Of a stretch of DNA of 64,000 bases, positions 10,032-21,079 are shown piece after piece (position 1 is the first letter of the stretch; each line of letters opens with the position of its first letter). The translations under genes were made by a program, and so were the position numbers. A model generated the notes under the pieces. That model saw only the letters and a program-made list of their open reading frames with translations. It was not told the DNA's origin and searched no databases. This DNA comes from Eutypella sp. D-1 (taxonomy: Eukaryota > Ascomycota > Sordariomycetes > Xylariales > Diatrypaceae): the NCBI GenBank assembly GCA_023313575.1, contig JAJTTP010000017.1:558001-622000 (forward strand), written 5' to 3'.

Positions 10032-13000
10032 GAGACAAGACGCCCTCCTTTCCTAGTAGGGCGATGTGTGATAATCACGGTTGAGGCCTTGTGCTAGGAA
10101 GTATAAAGTCTAAGACTTGTGTGCGATCGTCAGCGCCTAGGCAGTTGAGTCAGGTCTTTGAAGATCAACTCAATTAGACCGAAAGTGAAGGGCGATCTGG
10201 AGTGAGGCCAACGAACGTATTTGTACAATGTTCCAAGGTGGTGTGGACGGCACTTATGTGTCTGCTATATAATTATCTCGGGCGGAAGCGGGGGCCAGGG
10301 GCTATGGGAAGGCTCTGTTTGTTGACTGGTGAGCATGCTACCCAGACGCAGCCCTGGGGAAGGTGCAGGTAAGCTCGGATGTGAAAAGCTATTCTCGGGG
10401 ATGGAATCAGTGTCCCATCCCTGCCTGATCGTCCGCGGTCTGTTCTATCGCATCTTGCATGGACCGACGTGGAAGACTGACTGGGCATCACCGCCATCTC
10501 CTAACTCTTGATTTCTTCATGTTTATTGCTCCTATCATCTGCTTCTGGTACTTACTTACACCCCCTTATCCTTCCCACACACATGTATCAACCATGATCC
10601 GAACATGCCACATTATATCTATGTCGGCACTACCATAATGGGCCGTCCAATGACCATGGTTCGCTTGTGAATCCTTTACGCCCTGGATGTCTGAGTGGAC
10701 ATGAAAACAGGCCTCTCATAAGTGATCTAGTGACAACCTGAGGGGTCGCACAATATGCACCGCGCCCGGCGCCTTGTTTCCCGCGACGGAAACGATGACA
10801 ACCTCGGCGGCAAACACAAGATGAATAACACAGTGTGGTTCGGCACACGTTTTCTCATTGGGGACAAGGGCGTAACGGTAATACTAAGCTGAGCCGCAAG
10901 GCGATGGTTTGCCAAGTTGATGCGAACCATCAGAATAATGCTGGGTTGCCGCGCTGATTGGGCAGCTCCTCACAAGCCGAGGCCCTTTTTCTTCCCCCAT
11001 TATCCTATTATTGTCAAATGTGCAGTTTGTTGGAGAAAACAAGTCTCTCGCTCAAGCGGGGCGAAGGCCTTTTGCACTCCCTCCCTCCCATGCACGCTGC
11101 ATATCATGCGGGAAGACAGGTAGGTTATCGTAATCGTAATCTATCCGAACAGGCTCCTCGGTGATCATCGCCAGCGCATACACACCATCTATCGGCTCCT
11201 TCCCATAGAAAACAGGTTCCCGTGCAACGAATCATCTCAACCAGACGATTTACTAGGGACGACTTGGCCAGCTTGGCTGATTTATGTCATGCGTTACCAG
11301 CCTGCACTAATGCGAACCCGCATTCTCGCATTCTTGGAGATCGGATGACTTTGGTAGTTGGGCAAGCCCGCAACAGGGGGTCCGTCTATAGACGGATCGT
11401 GACAAATACCAAGCTAAGGCATCTGAGATCAATAGACGTTCACGTAGGTCGCGCGCCAATGCTACCTCCACCATTACTGTTGCTACTGCCACGGCTTCTT
11501 TGGCTCTGTGTACTGTGCTGTGACGTGATACACGCTTATACAGCTATCAAATGAGGCTCAAGTCGGCCATTCCCGACTGGAAGGTACTCCATCGCTACTG
11601 GTCTCGAGGATGTTACGTAGGTAGTACGGGTCAGGTTACATCTCGATCGACATCTTTCAATGCTGTACGTTTGGTATCATTTAAGCGCCCGAGTTACCCC
11701 CGATTTCCGCTTGCCATGGGGTCCGTTGTTTGGACATGGCGATTGTGGTTATTGAAGCCTGTATTTGTGAGACTACGTCATCGTTTCAAAAAGGGGCCTC
11801 ATCGCAAAGAACTGGCCTCATCATAACAAATTGGCCTCTTCTACGAATATTCGGCCCCCTGTCCCACACACTCCACTCTAGGGAACCCCTATTCGTAAAT
11901 ATATGAATACGCTCTGCGCACTTCAATGGCTCGCCCGGCTCAAGCCATGTACGTAGATCAATCATGAAACATTCATATTTTCCCTCCCCCGCACCCAATC
12001 TTCGGCCTGCACGTACGTCCTTACTTATGAGTTCGTCGGGCACAGGCGATATTGGGTCTAGAAGGGTCGATGAAGAAGCCACCCACTCACATCACCCCCT
12101 GACGTCCCAGATACCAGATACCAGCAAGCCCGCTGCTGGTCTGGATTCTCGCCTCGTTATAGAAACATGGGTAGAGGACCCGATCCCCGGCCTGGCTTAG
12201 TTGTCAACTTGTTTACATGGATCAACCTCGTTCAGTACATAGTATCAGGCCGTACGGAAAACAAACCGATATGACTTGCAGTCGCCTTCGCGGGACTGTC
12301 TATGCGCGCATTTGCGTTCTAAGCCTTCGCTACCTGGACCTGGTATGTAGACAGGACATCATTCGCTGGGCGCGTACGTTTGACAGCTCTCCGCGTCTTG
12401 ATTCCTCGCCAATCGCCTGACACGACCTGACAGTCAGACAGTGCGAGCCTCGCTGTAGATAGACCCAGCTGACTGGCACGCCCCGGTACGCCCTGCTTCT
12501 GTGGTGCGGGGGTTATATTGTGGGTTGGGCATCCATCAATATGTACGAACCGTATAAGTAAGCATGAGTGCGCGATGCACACGGCATTGACGTCGGCCCC
12601 AGCCGATCATATACATGATGCCCCCTACCCTGTCCAGCTGTGTAATAAGTAGATAAGACACCCTATCTAGCTGAAACTCTTATATGTTTCTTACCCTTTC
12701 TATTTGCAGGCCAGGCTGTCGTCTTGCCTCCTGATTTCGCCCGAGGCTGCATGCATGCTTACTTGGTGTTGAACTGATTAGATACTTACTTGTGAGAGGG
12801 AGAATGCTCCGGAGTGGAGATGGCCCGTCCCGCTGCGCTTGCGGCCGTGGTTCACACCAATGCACCTGCGGTGGCGACACGGCATCGGAGGTAATCCTCC
12901 ACAGATCGTGTATAACATACGGCATATATGGTTTGGAGCGGCCATGCGGGAGCAGATCAAATACCGATCTAGGGAAAGGCTGTTAAGATACTCGAGTATC

Positions 13001-16000
13001 TGTCAACCGTTCATAGCCGCTGTATCCTGTTGTTGGCCAGTCTTACTCGCTAACTACTAACATGTTTGGCCGATTCTTGTTTCACTCTGCTCAGCCAGCC
13101 CTCGACCAGCACCTCCTAACTAGTTCGTTGATCACCACTTCTCTAGATCGGCCCCCTTGGGCTTCCTCGGGCAACGCCGGTGCCGTACGTCGTATCATGA
13201 GCTACCACGCGACGCGCCCGGCCGGCTACCCGCATTCATGGCCACCCTACCCCTCGGCCTGCGCTGACAACCCAGGTGGTGACACGAAACGGTCTCACGC
13301 GGCCAATGAGAGACAGGCCTATGGGCTGTCCCGACCCTAAATACCACAGATGTCTCATATTTAGCTACATGTCTATTTCTGGCCCGACCTGATATTCAAC
13401 ATGAGCCGCGTCAATTTTGCCTATCTCTTTGTCTCGCAGCCTGGCATTCTATACGGGCATTTGCATTTCCTGATCTGCATGCATACGGTCACCGGAGGTT
13501 TTAGCTGTTGGCAGATAATATGCAGGCTCTTTCATTGACTGAAACTCTCGGGCCCCCTATCTCTTCACCCCTCCTTTACCAGCATCATCGCTCTATGATT
13601 ACGATGATCGTATCCGGTCACCAGACCTCTTGTCGGTATTGCTCTGTAGGCCCGGTCAGTCGAGAGGGGTTGATCAGCCATGCTCTGCATCGTAATGGTG
13701 GCTCTGCTAAAGTTGCCTACTTGTCGACCTAGTGTCTGGGGCGAACGCAGATGGGCTGGACGCGCGGCAGACCACTTCTGTTAAGAAGCGCAATTTATGC
13801 CTGGTTGCCTAGTGTCTCCCTCTTGCCTAACTTTGCTACACGAGCATTGCATCGAAATAGGAACGCACGAAACCTCGACAATTTTCATCCCATCGGCCGT
13901 CGGTAGACCAAACCGGACCGGCAGGATCATTGTGCAGCCGCCCCAAGAAGATGTGCATATAGGTATGCATGTGTCTCAATGTGTGATCTTGCGCAGTGGC
14001 TTAGTCGGTGCACTCTTGTCTTCGAGTCATAGACAACGCCTCATGAGGCTGACGGCAGCATCTATTGGCAGTAAAGGTAGTTCACTACATATAAATCTTG
14101 CCCTGGATGATATTGTAGTCTTTTAGCTCACGCCTCCCTCGCTTCAATTATATGCCTGCTGTAGATTCTCTCAGATCTAGACCGACATTCTCGAAATCCA
14201 ATAGTATTTGAGCCGCGGCTTCCGAATCCTCGTCCTGGAGAAGGTTCAAGTCGGTATGCTATCACATCGATCCCCCGTCCGGGTAAGGCGCCATGCCAAT
14301 CAGAATAGGGTGGCGCCTCTTACACAAGAAGATCAGTGCAGTAGTAAGCCCTGTGGCTGAGATGAGCCTGACACGTTAGGCGACGGATGAACGAATGACA
14401 ACCTAAGATGCGAACGTGTTCACTTATGGAAGGATGCGCGTCGAGGGAAAACAAGCCCAAAATGGTTGGTGGACAGACGCCGAACGACAAGCCCGGGGTC
14501 CCAATTCATGTCACCGAAATCGTGGGGTTTTTGTGGCTTCTGTCAACCATGTCCTGCATGTGGAATTGCGGTAAAGATTAGGGCTAGGTGGACGCCAGAC
14601 ATTCTTAATGAAGTATAAGCATCGGTGAAGTTCATGGATGGGAAATATCTCGGTATATTTGGCCATGGACCTGGCTGCAATGGAGTCTAGCTTCACTATG
14701 CCGTGAAAATAGACGGCAGGGAGTAGCAGGGCGGCTACATTACTTATCAAATAGTCGTACACATAAAGTAGGTAACCTACACAAGGTAGAGTGTCTGTCA
14801 TGTGGTGAACGAATATCTGTTTACCATATTTGTCTATCCGGCTTGTCCGGTGAGGCATGTCGAGACATCAATACGTGAACCCGGTGGCCCCGGAATGTCA
14901 GGCGGGTTTCTACCGAAAATAAATGGGTCTTATCGGAAGAGTGGGTAGCTCTACCGTCCCGGTCATTTACGGAAGTGGACGGGCCCTAAACCTTAGATAA
15001 CAGTAGTATGTATGGGGTGCTGTGGGGTCCAAAGCCGCGGATATCTGAGTATGGAGAACCTCACTCCCGGGCATGCGCCGCGTTGGGATACAAATAAATA
15101 AAGGTGTTATCAGGACATGGCCTGTGTAGCAAAAGCTTGAGGTTACTCTATGATCCGTAACGCGTAATCTAGAGCAAGGCATATGGATGGGAATCGGCAC
15201 GTTGCGTGGAATATATCCGGTTTTGTACGACGACGATATTGATTGGTTATGGCCATCAGGGCTGTGCAACCGCCACCTGATCCTTCAATCCCTGTCAAAT
15301 TCAGACAGGACGGTTAGGTGGGATTCGATGCTACGCTGGTTGGTAAACAAGCAAACGCTGTAGAGTTCACATGGCAATGGTTATCTATCGTCTGGGCGTC
15401 GGTTAGCCGCTGCTCTCTAATCCGTTCAACCCATTTCAAGACCCTAGAGTAAAGGCGTCTACGACTTGTATTGCACTACGTTTTCGCTAGGGTGAGTTGG
15501 CATAGTATTTAGGGAGGATCCCTGATATTGGTACGTTAAGGATACGGTTTGGTACAGTGGATAGTTCTACGGCATGGGGGAAGTGGCATACGAACGAGGT
15601 CAAGACGGGTTTGGTCGAACAGCTGCCATCATTATTTGCTACCAAGCTCGCAATCAGGGCATAAGTTCGTATAGTCAAGCGAACGGAATTCGACCACTTG
15701 GCGATCGGCTGTATTCGCTAGGGGGCCATGGCCTCATTTCTTCCGAGTTGCACCCAACCCAAAAAGCCAGTATACCTGGGAGCTAATATAGGTGTACCTG
15801 AACACATCACCAACCGTATGATGAACCGATCGTATAACTAAGTCGTCCTAATAGTACTTTGTGCGTCGAGATAAGTGTCGGACGACTGTCTAGATCTTGC
15901 TTGGCAAGATTTAGTTCTGTACCTGCATAAGCGATGCAAGTGTAGATAGAGACCCCCCTTGTTCTCCTGAGCTCCTTCATTCCTTCGCTGCTATATTACC

Positions 16001-16112
16001 TTTGAATACCTTTCGGCTTACCCCATATGATGTGTCAACTATGTATTCTCCTGATTCTTTCGTTCTGGAGCCCGTTCGTTTCTTCCTCTTTGATTGGACT
16101 GCGACCGTTATA
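10032..16112. other. Six-kilobase gene-free stretch
   Basis: No supportable coding region lies here on either strand: the longest frames are about 100-115 codons, overlap one another at random and resemble no family. The sequence has balanced base composition, few homopolymers, almost none of the TACCTA/TAGGTA words common elsewhere in the window, and no long tandem repeats. No tRNA B-box or 5S rRNA sequence was seen. A small hairpin-like inverted repeat (ATCTTGC...GCAAGAT) lies at about 15894-15910. I see no AT-enriched signature of repeat-induced point mutation. Confidence 0.5.
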
Positions 16113-17729
16113 ATGCGTATTTCAAGCTGGACGGCGGCGGCGGCCTCCCTACTTGCTTGTACGGAGGTCCTGGCTGCTGGCAACTGCACCGGAGTGGGTT
16201 GGGGCCAATATCTCGGGACACAATTCAACAATAGTCTGGAGATCTTGAACCCTCACTCCGAAAAGGCGTGGTTCAAGATCAGAGATCCTACGGGGCAGCA
16301 CATATGCGATGACGACCCGGACGGCGATCTCAGTTTACTTACATTCTCGTCACTGAACAGTACCGGGCAGAGACCACCCAATGACAATATTAAGCGCCTG
16401 ATCGTCGTCTCGCATGGGGCCAGAAGGGACCCCCATGACTACCACAATCAGATCCTGAATGCCCTAGCGCTAGTGGAAGACCCGGAGATCAGCGTTGACA
16501 GTGTGGCCGTCGTAGCCCCTTACTTCCCCATGGAGTATGATGTTGATATTGGGTACCCCGACCCCACGGACCCCGCCGTCGCCTCCCGTGCTCTGGTGTG
16601 GTACTTCGACAAATGGGTCGGCGGCGGCAACAACCGGTATCCCAGCGGCGCGAACCTCGTCTCCTCCTACGACGCCCTAGATCAGATTATCCAGTGGTAC
16701 GCGGACAAGTCCCGGTTTCCTAACCTAAATCAGATCGTCGTCGCGGGGCATTCCATGGGCGCGATATTAGTGCAGCGCTACGCTGCCGTGGGCAGGACTC
16801 CGGAGCAGCTGGGCATCGACACGCCCATAACGTACTACGTGGGGAATCCCAACAGCATGCTTTGGTTCGACGCCTCGCGCCCGCTGTCTACAGGTAACTG
16901 TACCGAGACCTGGGACTACTGGCGCGAGGGCCTCTCCAATTACCTGGACTATGATACTGAGCACTCGGGCGAGATGCGGTATAACGTGGAGCTGGTGCAG
17001 GGGGGTGGTGGCGAGGCGGTGCTAGCCAGCTACAACGCCAAATCGGTCGCGTACGGACGGGCGACACGCGACAGGGGTGACTTCAAGGATATCTACGACT
17101 GCGCTGTGTACACGACGGGCAAGGATCGGAGCGAGCGGTTCTTCGAGTCCCTGAAGAAATTCCCCATCGCGTGCCCGAACCCCTCGGGCGTGGGCGACGG
17201 CGGCCGGGGCTGCCACACCCTCGACATCGTCGTCTCGGGCCACAGCTCCGAGACCATGTTCGAGTCCGAGGCCGGGCGCACGCGGCTGTTCCACGATAAC
17301 TGGGCGGGCGACGGGGCACGGCACGTGGACTTCGGATACCCGCGGATACAGGCAGGCGATGATCCGCTGCCGGACCCGGCGCACGAGGGGGAGCCGCTCG
17401 TAGAGGTCGACGACACCGTCTATGCCGGCGGCATGACGTGGCGCGGGTGCTGGAGCAACGTCGATGAGGCGCAGACCATCGAAACGTTCCCAGACCCGCC
17501 CCTGTATAAGGGCGATCTGCTCTCCCGGGACCAATGTGCGGAGGTCTGCGTCACCGCCGGACATACGATCGCCGGCATGAACGGGAGCAAGTGTTTTTGC
17601 GCGGACGTACTCGGCGCCCAGGCCGCGCACGTCGTCAGCACGTCCTGCACTCTTGCGTGCCCCGCCAACGCCAGCCAGACCTGTGGCGGGCCGTCGCGAC
17701 TTACCATCCTGGCGAGCGTGGACTTGTGA
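16113..17729 (+). CDS. Secreted alpha/beta-hydrolase-like protein with C-terminal WSC domain
   Basis: A single exon gives 538 residues from the ATG at 16113. The frame stays open upstream to 16002, but this ATG starts a clear signal peptide (MRISSWTAAAASLLACTEVLA, likely cut after LA). The body resembles fungal secreted alpha/beta hydrolases: LIVVSHGARRD near the start and a nucleophile elbow GHSMG with Ser at residue 214. Several N-glycosylation sequons (NCT, NST, NGS, NAS) fit secretion. From about residue 442 to the end is a WSC domain (TWRGCWSN, KCFCAD, TCGG with paired Cys), a module that binds fungal or plant polysaccharide. Substrate is unknown. The gene has no introns and no neighbour within 6 kb upstream and 1.3 kb downstream. 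Confidence 0.87.
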   Translation: MRISSWTAAAASLLACTEVLAAGNCTGVGWGQYLGTQFNNSLEILNPHSEKAWFKIRDPTGQHICDDDPDGDLSLLTFSSLNSTGQRPPNDNIKRLIVVSHGARRDPHDYHNQILNALALVEDPEISVDSVAVVAPYFPMEYDVDIGYPDPTDPAVASRALVWYFDKWVGGGNNRYPSGANLVSSYDALDQIIQWYADKSRFPNLNQIVVAGHSMGAILVQRYAAVGRTPEQLGIDTPITYYVGNPNSMLWFDASRPLSTGNCTETWDYWREGLSNYLDYDTEHSGEMRYNVELVQGGGGEAVLASYNAKSVAYGRATRDRGDFKDIYDCAVYTTGKDRSERFFESLKKFPIACPNPSGVGDGGRGCHTLDIVVSGHSSETMFESEAGRTRLFHDNWAGDGARHVDFGYPRIQAGDDPLPDPAHEGEPLVEVDDTVYAGGMTWRGCWSNVDEAQTIETFPDPPLYKGDLLSRDQCAEVCVTAGHTIAGMNGSKCFCADVLGAQAAHVVSTSCTLACPANASQTCGGPSRLTILASVDL

Positions 17730-19023
17730 GGCGGGTATTTGGACTAGAATGGTGGTTTCTAGTCCTTTGGCATGTAGTCGCTATCTATAAGGCGGCTAGG
17801 GCGAACCTCTCAAGATACGGGTACTACATTTTATTGTGCGGTGTGCAAAGTGGAATAGTTACATGGACCGAAAAAAGGAAATGTTGTTGTTAACACTATC
17901 GTTGGAATAGTATATAAACATGAGGAGAGGGACAAACCTCGCATTCAACTGTAGATGTGATCATACGGTGATTCGGTCAGACTATGTTATGACGCCCTGG
18001 TTAACGTGGGTGTTCATAAGAGGATTTAGCTGCTCGCACCTATGATATATAAATGTAATGCTTCGTTAGCAGACGTCGACCACAACAGATTTACCAGGCG
18101 GATGCATGTTATAGAAGTGCATTTATAAGGACTTTCTTTGGATGGAAGTTGGGCATTCGGATTCCCACTCTTATAGGCGATTACCATCAGACCAGGGTTT
18201 CGATTACATTCTTCCCTCCGCTCACTAGACTGAGTGGACTCTAGGTTCTCGAGTCTAACACTGCGTAGATATGGCTTTACCATATATCATCCGGGAAAGG
18301 ATTCAGTTTAGTATGATTGATGTATATTCTCAATGTTCTTCCGGGCTGCAGGTATACAGCGGTAGGAAGTTCGTATATACATTATACATTACTCGCGCTA
18401 TAAAGAAAGTACGGAGCGACTTAGGTTGTCACGTCACAGTCTAAATCCCTGGCTTCTGGATGGGTCTCTTCGGACTTAAGCTAGCTTGTTACCAAAGACC
18501 CGCTTTTACCAGTTCCACTCAAACATCCATGCAAGGGAAATATCGCCCCGCTATTTTATACCCACCTATTATAACTTAGCACTTTACTTACCTAAACAGT
18601 TGGATTGCCAAGGATTCCATGGAAAACCCCCCACTAGGCTCGCTAACGCCGGACTATTATTTTTTAGACCCAAGTACCTAGATACTTTTCGTGGACCCAC
18701 GTCCGCACCCTGGCCCCCAGTCTGCAAGGTGAGTCTGTCGAAGTTAACCTTGACTTTGTCTCCGGGTTCATCATTAGTAAAAAAGTAGGTCAGACTAAAA
18801 CTTTAACTTGCCTGTGTTTAACCCCATTTTGTTACTAAGAAATCCCTCCATCGACCTCGGGAGCGAGTGAGCGCTTAGGAAGGATGATATGACATAGCAT
18901 AATAGCACATGATTTGCATAGCCGCACCCCCTTTTTTCCACCCTCCAGCTATCTCATCACATCTATGCACCATCAATTATCTATGTGATAATCGGCGCAG
19001 CATAGGCCAGACAAAAAAGAAAC
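17730..19023. other. Gene-free region before RMP1
   Basis: 3' flank of the hydrolase gene and upstream region of RMP1. The largest frame (18486-18788, +) has about 100 codons and no recognisable content. Two TACCTA-like words occur near 18590 and 18675. A short pyrimidine tract lies near 18930. No gene is supported. Confidence 0.45.
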
Positions 19024-20221
19024 ATGGCCAACATATTACCAGCGTCCGCCAGGACCACCCTCCACGATAGCAGCAACAACGACCCCGGGAAGAAGAAGAG
19101 CGAGGGAGGCAGGGGCGGCGACGACGACAACGACAACGACAGGTACAGGCGGGGACTAGAGGCCCTGGCGCCCCTGGGCCCGCTCCTCGCCGGCTTCAAC
19201 CACCGGAACCGGAACCAGCACCGCGGGGCGCGGTGGTGGGGCGCCTTCGGAATGCTGCGGCGACACGCGGCGAAGCTGGTCAGCGAGCTCGACGGTGCTG
19301 CCGCGCGGGCCGCCAGGCTCTCTGCCGCGGCTGCTGCGGGCAGGAGGAGGCAGAAGACGAAGAAGAGGCGGAGGCTGGGCCGCGGGGAGGAGGAAGAGGG
19401 CGCGGGCGAGGGCGAGGCTCCTACTGGTGATGGCGGTCACGTACCCGTTGTTGTCGTTGCCGAGTTCGCCAGGGCAGAAGCCCGCGCGGTCTGGTTCCGC
19501 GATGTGCTCGTTCCTAGGTGTTATCTGTATGTCATACCAGATATCCCACCCCGTTGCCTTTCCATATTTGCGTTCCCGGTCCACTTAACTCCCCCTTCCC
19601 CGTGTCCACATATCGACGTTTTTGCGAGCTAACCTCCCATCTGCTTTCCCTCCTTCGAACAGCGCCTTCTCCCAGCTCGCAGCGGACAACCAGTTCGCGA
19701 CGCTGGGCATCGTGCTCCTGGGCGTCCTGGCGCAGATCCGCGCCGCATGCGTGCAGCTGGTCGGGGACTCCGCCGCCGCCGCCGCCGCCGCCGTCGTGCC
19801 GCCACCACCCGCGGGGGTGAAAAGGCCCGACGCGGAGTCGCCAGTGGTGGCCGCCGCCGCCGATAATTTAACGGGAGGGGCCGTGGTATCCCGCGAGGAG
19901 GCCGAGAGGCAGCGGCGCGGTAAACAGGGTGCTGGAAAGATGCCCCTGCCGTCCTCCATCCCCTCTTCGACTCCGCGCCCTTCCCCTACGTCTTCATCGG
20001 CTGCCCCACGCTCGGAGCGATCGAAGAGAGAGGACAGTGGTGGCGTTGATAGTGTCGAAACGGCGATCACGACTTCTACCAAGAGGCCGCGGGCGCAGAC
20101 CGAGGAAGGGGCCCGTAGCGAGGAGCAGGATACAGAGCATGCACAACCGCCGCGGGCGAAGAAAAAGAAGAAGAGGAAAGGGGGCGATGAGTTCGATAAC
20201 TTGTTCAAGTCCCTCTTCTGA
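19024..20221 (+). CDS. RMP1: RNase MRP protein subunit Rmp1
   Basis: Two exons (19024-19526 and 19663-20221) encode 353 residues. Rmp1 is the subunit specific to RNase MRP (not RNase P), the nucleolar ribonucleoprotein that cleaves pre-rRNA at ITS1. The conserved core is NHRNRNQHRGARWWGAFGML in exon 1 and, across the splice junction, VPRCYLAFSQLAADNQFATL followed by GIVLLGVLAQI. The typical C-terminal FDNLFKSLF motif follows a Lys-rich cluster. Between these are low-complexity insertions: Arg/Glu-rich (about residues 108-135), an Ala run, and a Ser/Pro-rich section, making the protein much longer than the roughly 200-residue yeast form. The intron is 136 nt, with GTATGT donor and CAG acceptor. 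The gene converges on RCO-1. Confidence 0.85.
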
Positions 20222-21079
20222 TAAATACCCCCATTCAGAAGATAGAGCTGGTTTTACTTAAAGTGTGTGTAGTTTGGCTTTCCGTAGACTAAAATCATTC
20301 ATGAGATACCCCCCCAGCTAATATAGATGATCAGTTTTATATGTTCTTTAGCCTCGGAGGAGAGGGCCTGCCATAATATGGCAGACAATGGGAGAGAGGG
20401 GTGCTAGTTGGTCACAACAAAAACGACGTAGAGGCTGCGGTTTCGTAGTATACAGTGCACCTGTTTAGTGAAACTACATGCATACTCCTCGAAAGTGGCT
20501 TATGGTGGTTTATCCTCATCGTCCATTGTAAAGAGACCCAAAACACAAAAATCTACGTTAAGGATGTGTGCAAGTCAAGTAAAAAAGGGCAGTACAACAA
20601 AATGCTAAGGGAGACCCTGGGATAACTTTTTTGTTCATTGTATTGTTTATGAGACCTGCTGCAGACAAATACTATACTGTAATAACTACCTGACAGACAG
20701 GGCCTTGCTTGGGGTTTTTTCTCTTTTCTCTTTTCTCTTTTCCTTCAGAACAGAAACAAGACACAACGGTAACAAGGCCAACGCATGCAGCCCGTCTGCA
20801 AAACATGGGGAAAAAAAAATTCATCTCGTCTCCCGAAACGCCGTTGCCTCCTCTTTCCTTTGGGGACTTGCCAATGGAGTTACTCCATCACGGCGGCCTC
20901 CTCCCTCCAACCCCCCCATGATACAAGTCACTCAGAACCCGCACTTTTCGTGCTTGGGGTTACGTCTTCGTCTATTTTCTCTTCGGAGCTGTCACAAGTG
21001 CTTGCCCCTTTAATCACTGCGTTAGCTATAGTATTCTTTAAAAGTTCATCAGGTTATAAATTCAGCACCTGTACGTACT
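20222..21079. other. Convergent intergenic region, RMP1 / RCO-1
   Basis: 3' flanks of two convergent genes, with a repeated CTTTTCTCTTTTCTCTTTTC pyrimidine tract at about 20720-20741. Small frames here (about 100 codons, 20705-21090) are out of context with either gene. No gene is seen. Confidence 0.45.

Noticed and set aside
8685..10097. 470-codon plus-strand frame opposite the Pro-rich gene
   Set aside because: It is the GC-rich shadow of the 640-residue minus-strand frame, has no sensible domain content, and the minus strand gives the better start and composition.
10032..16112. Repeat-induced point mutation relic of a transposon
   Set aside because: Base composition is balanced and CpA/TpG are not depleted in sampled lines, so the RIP signature is missing. 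No transposase or reverse transcriptase motif was seen.
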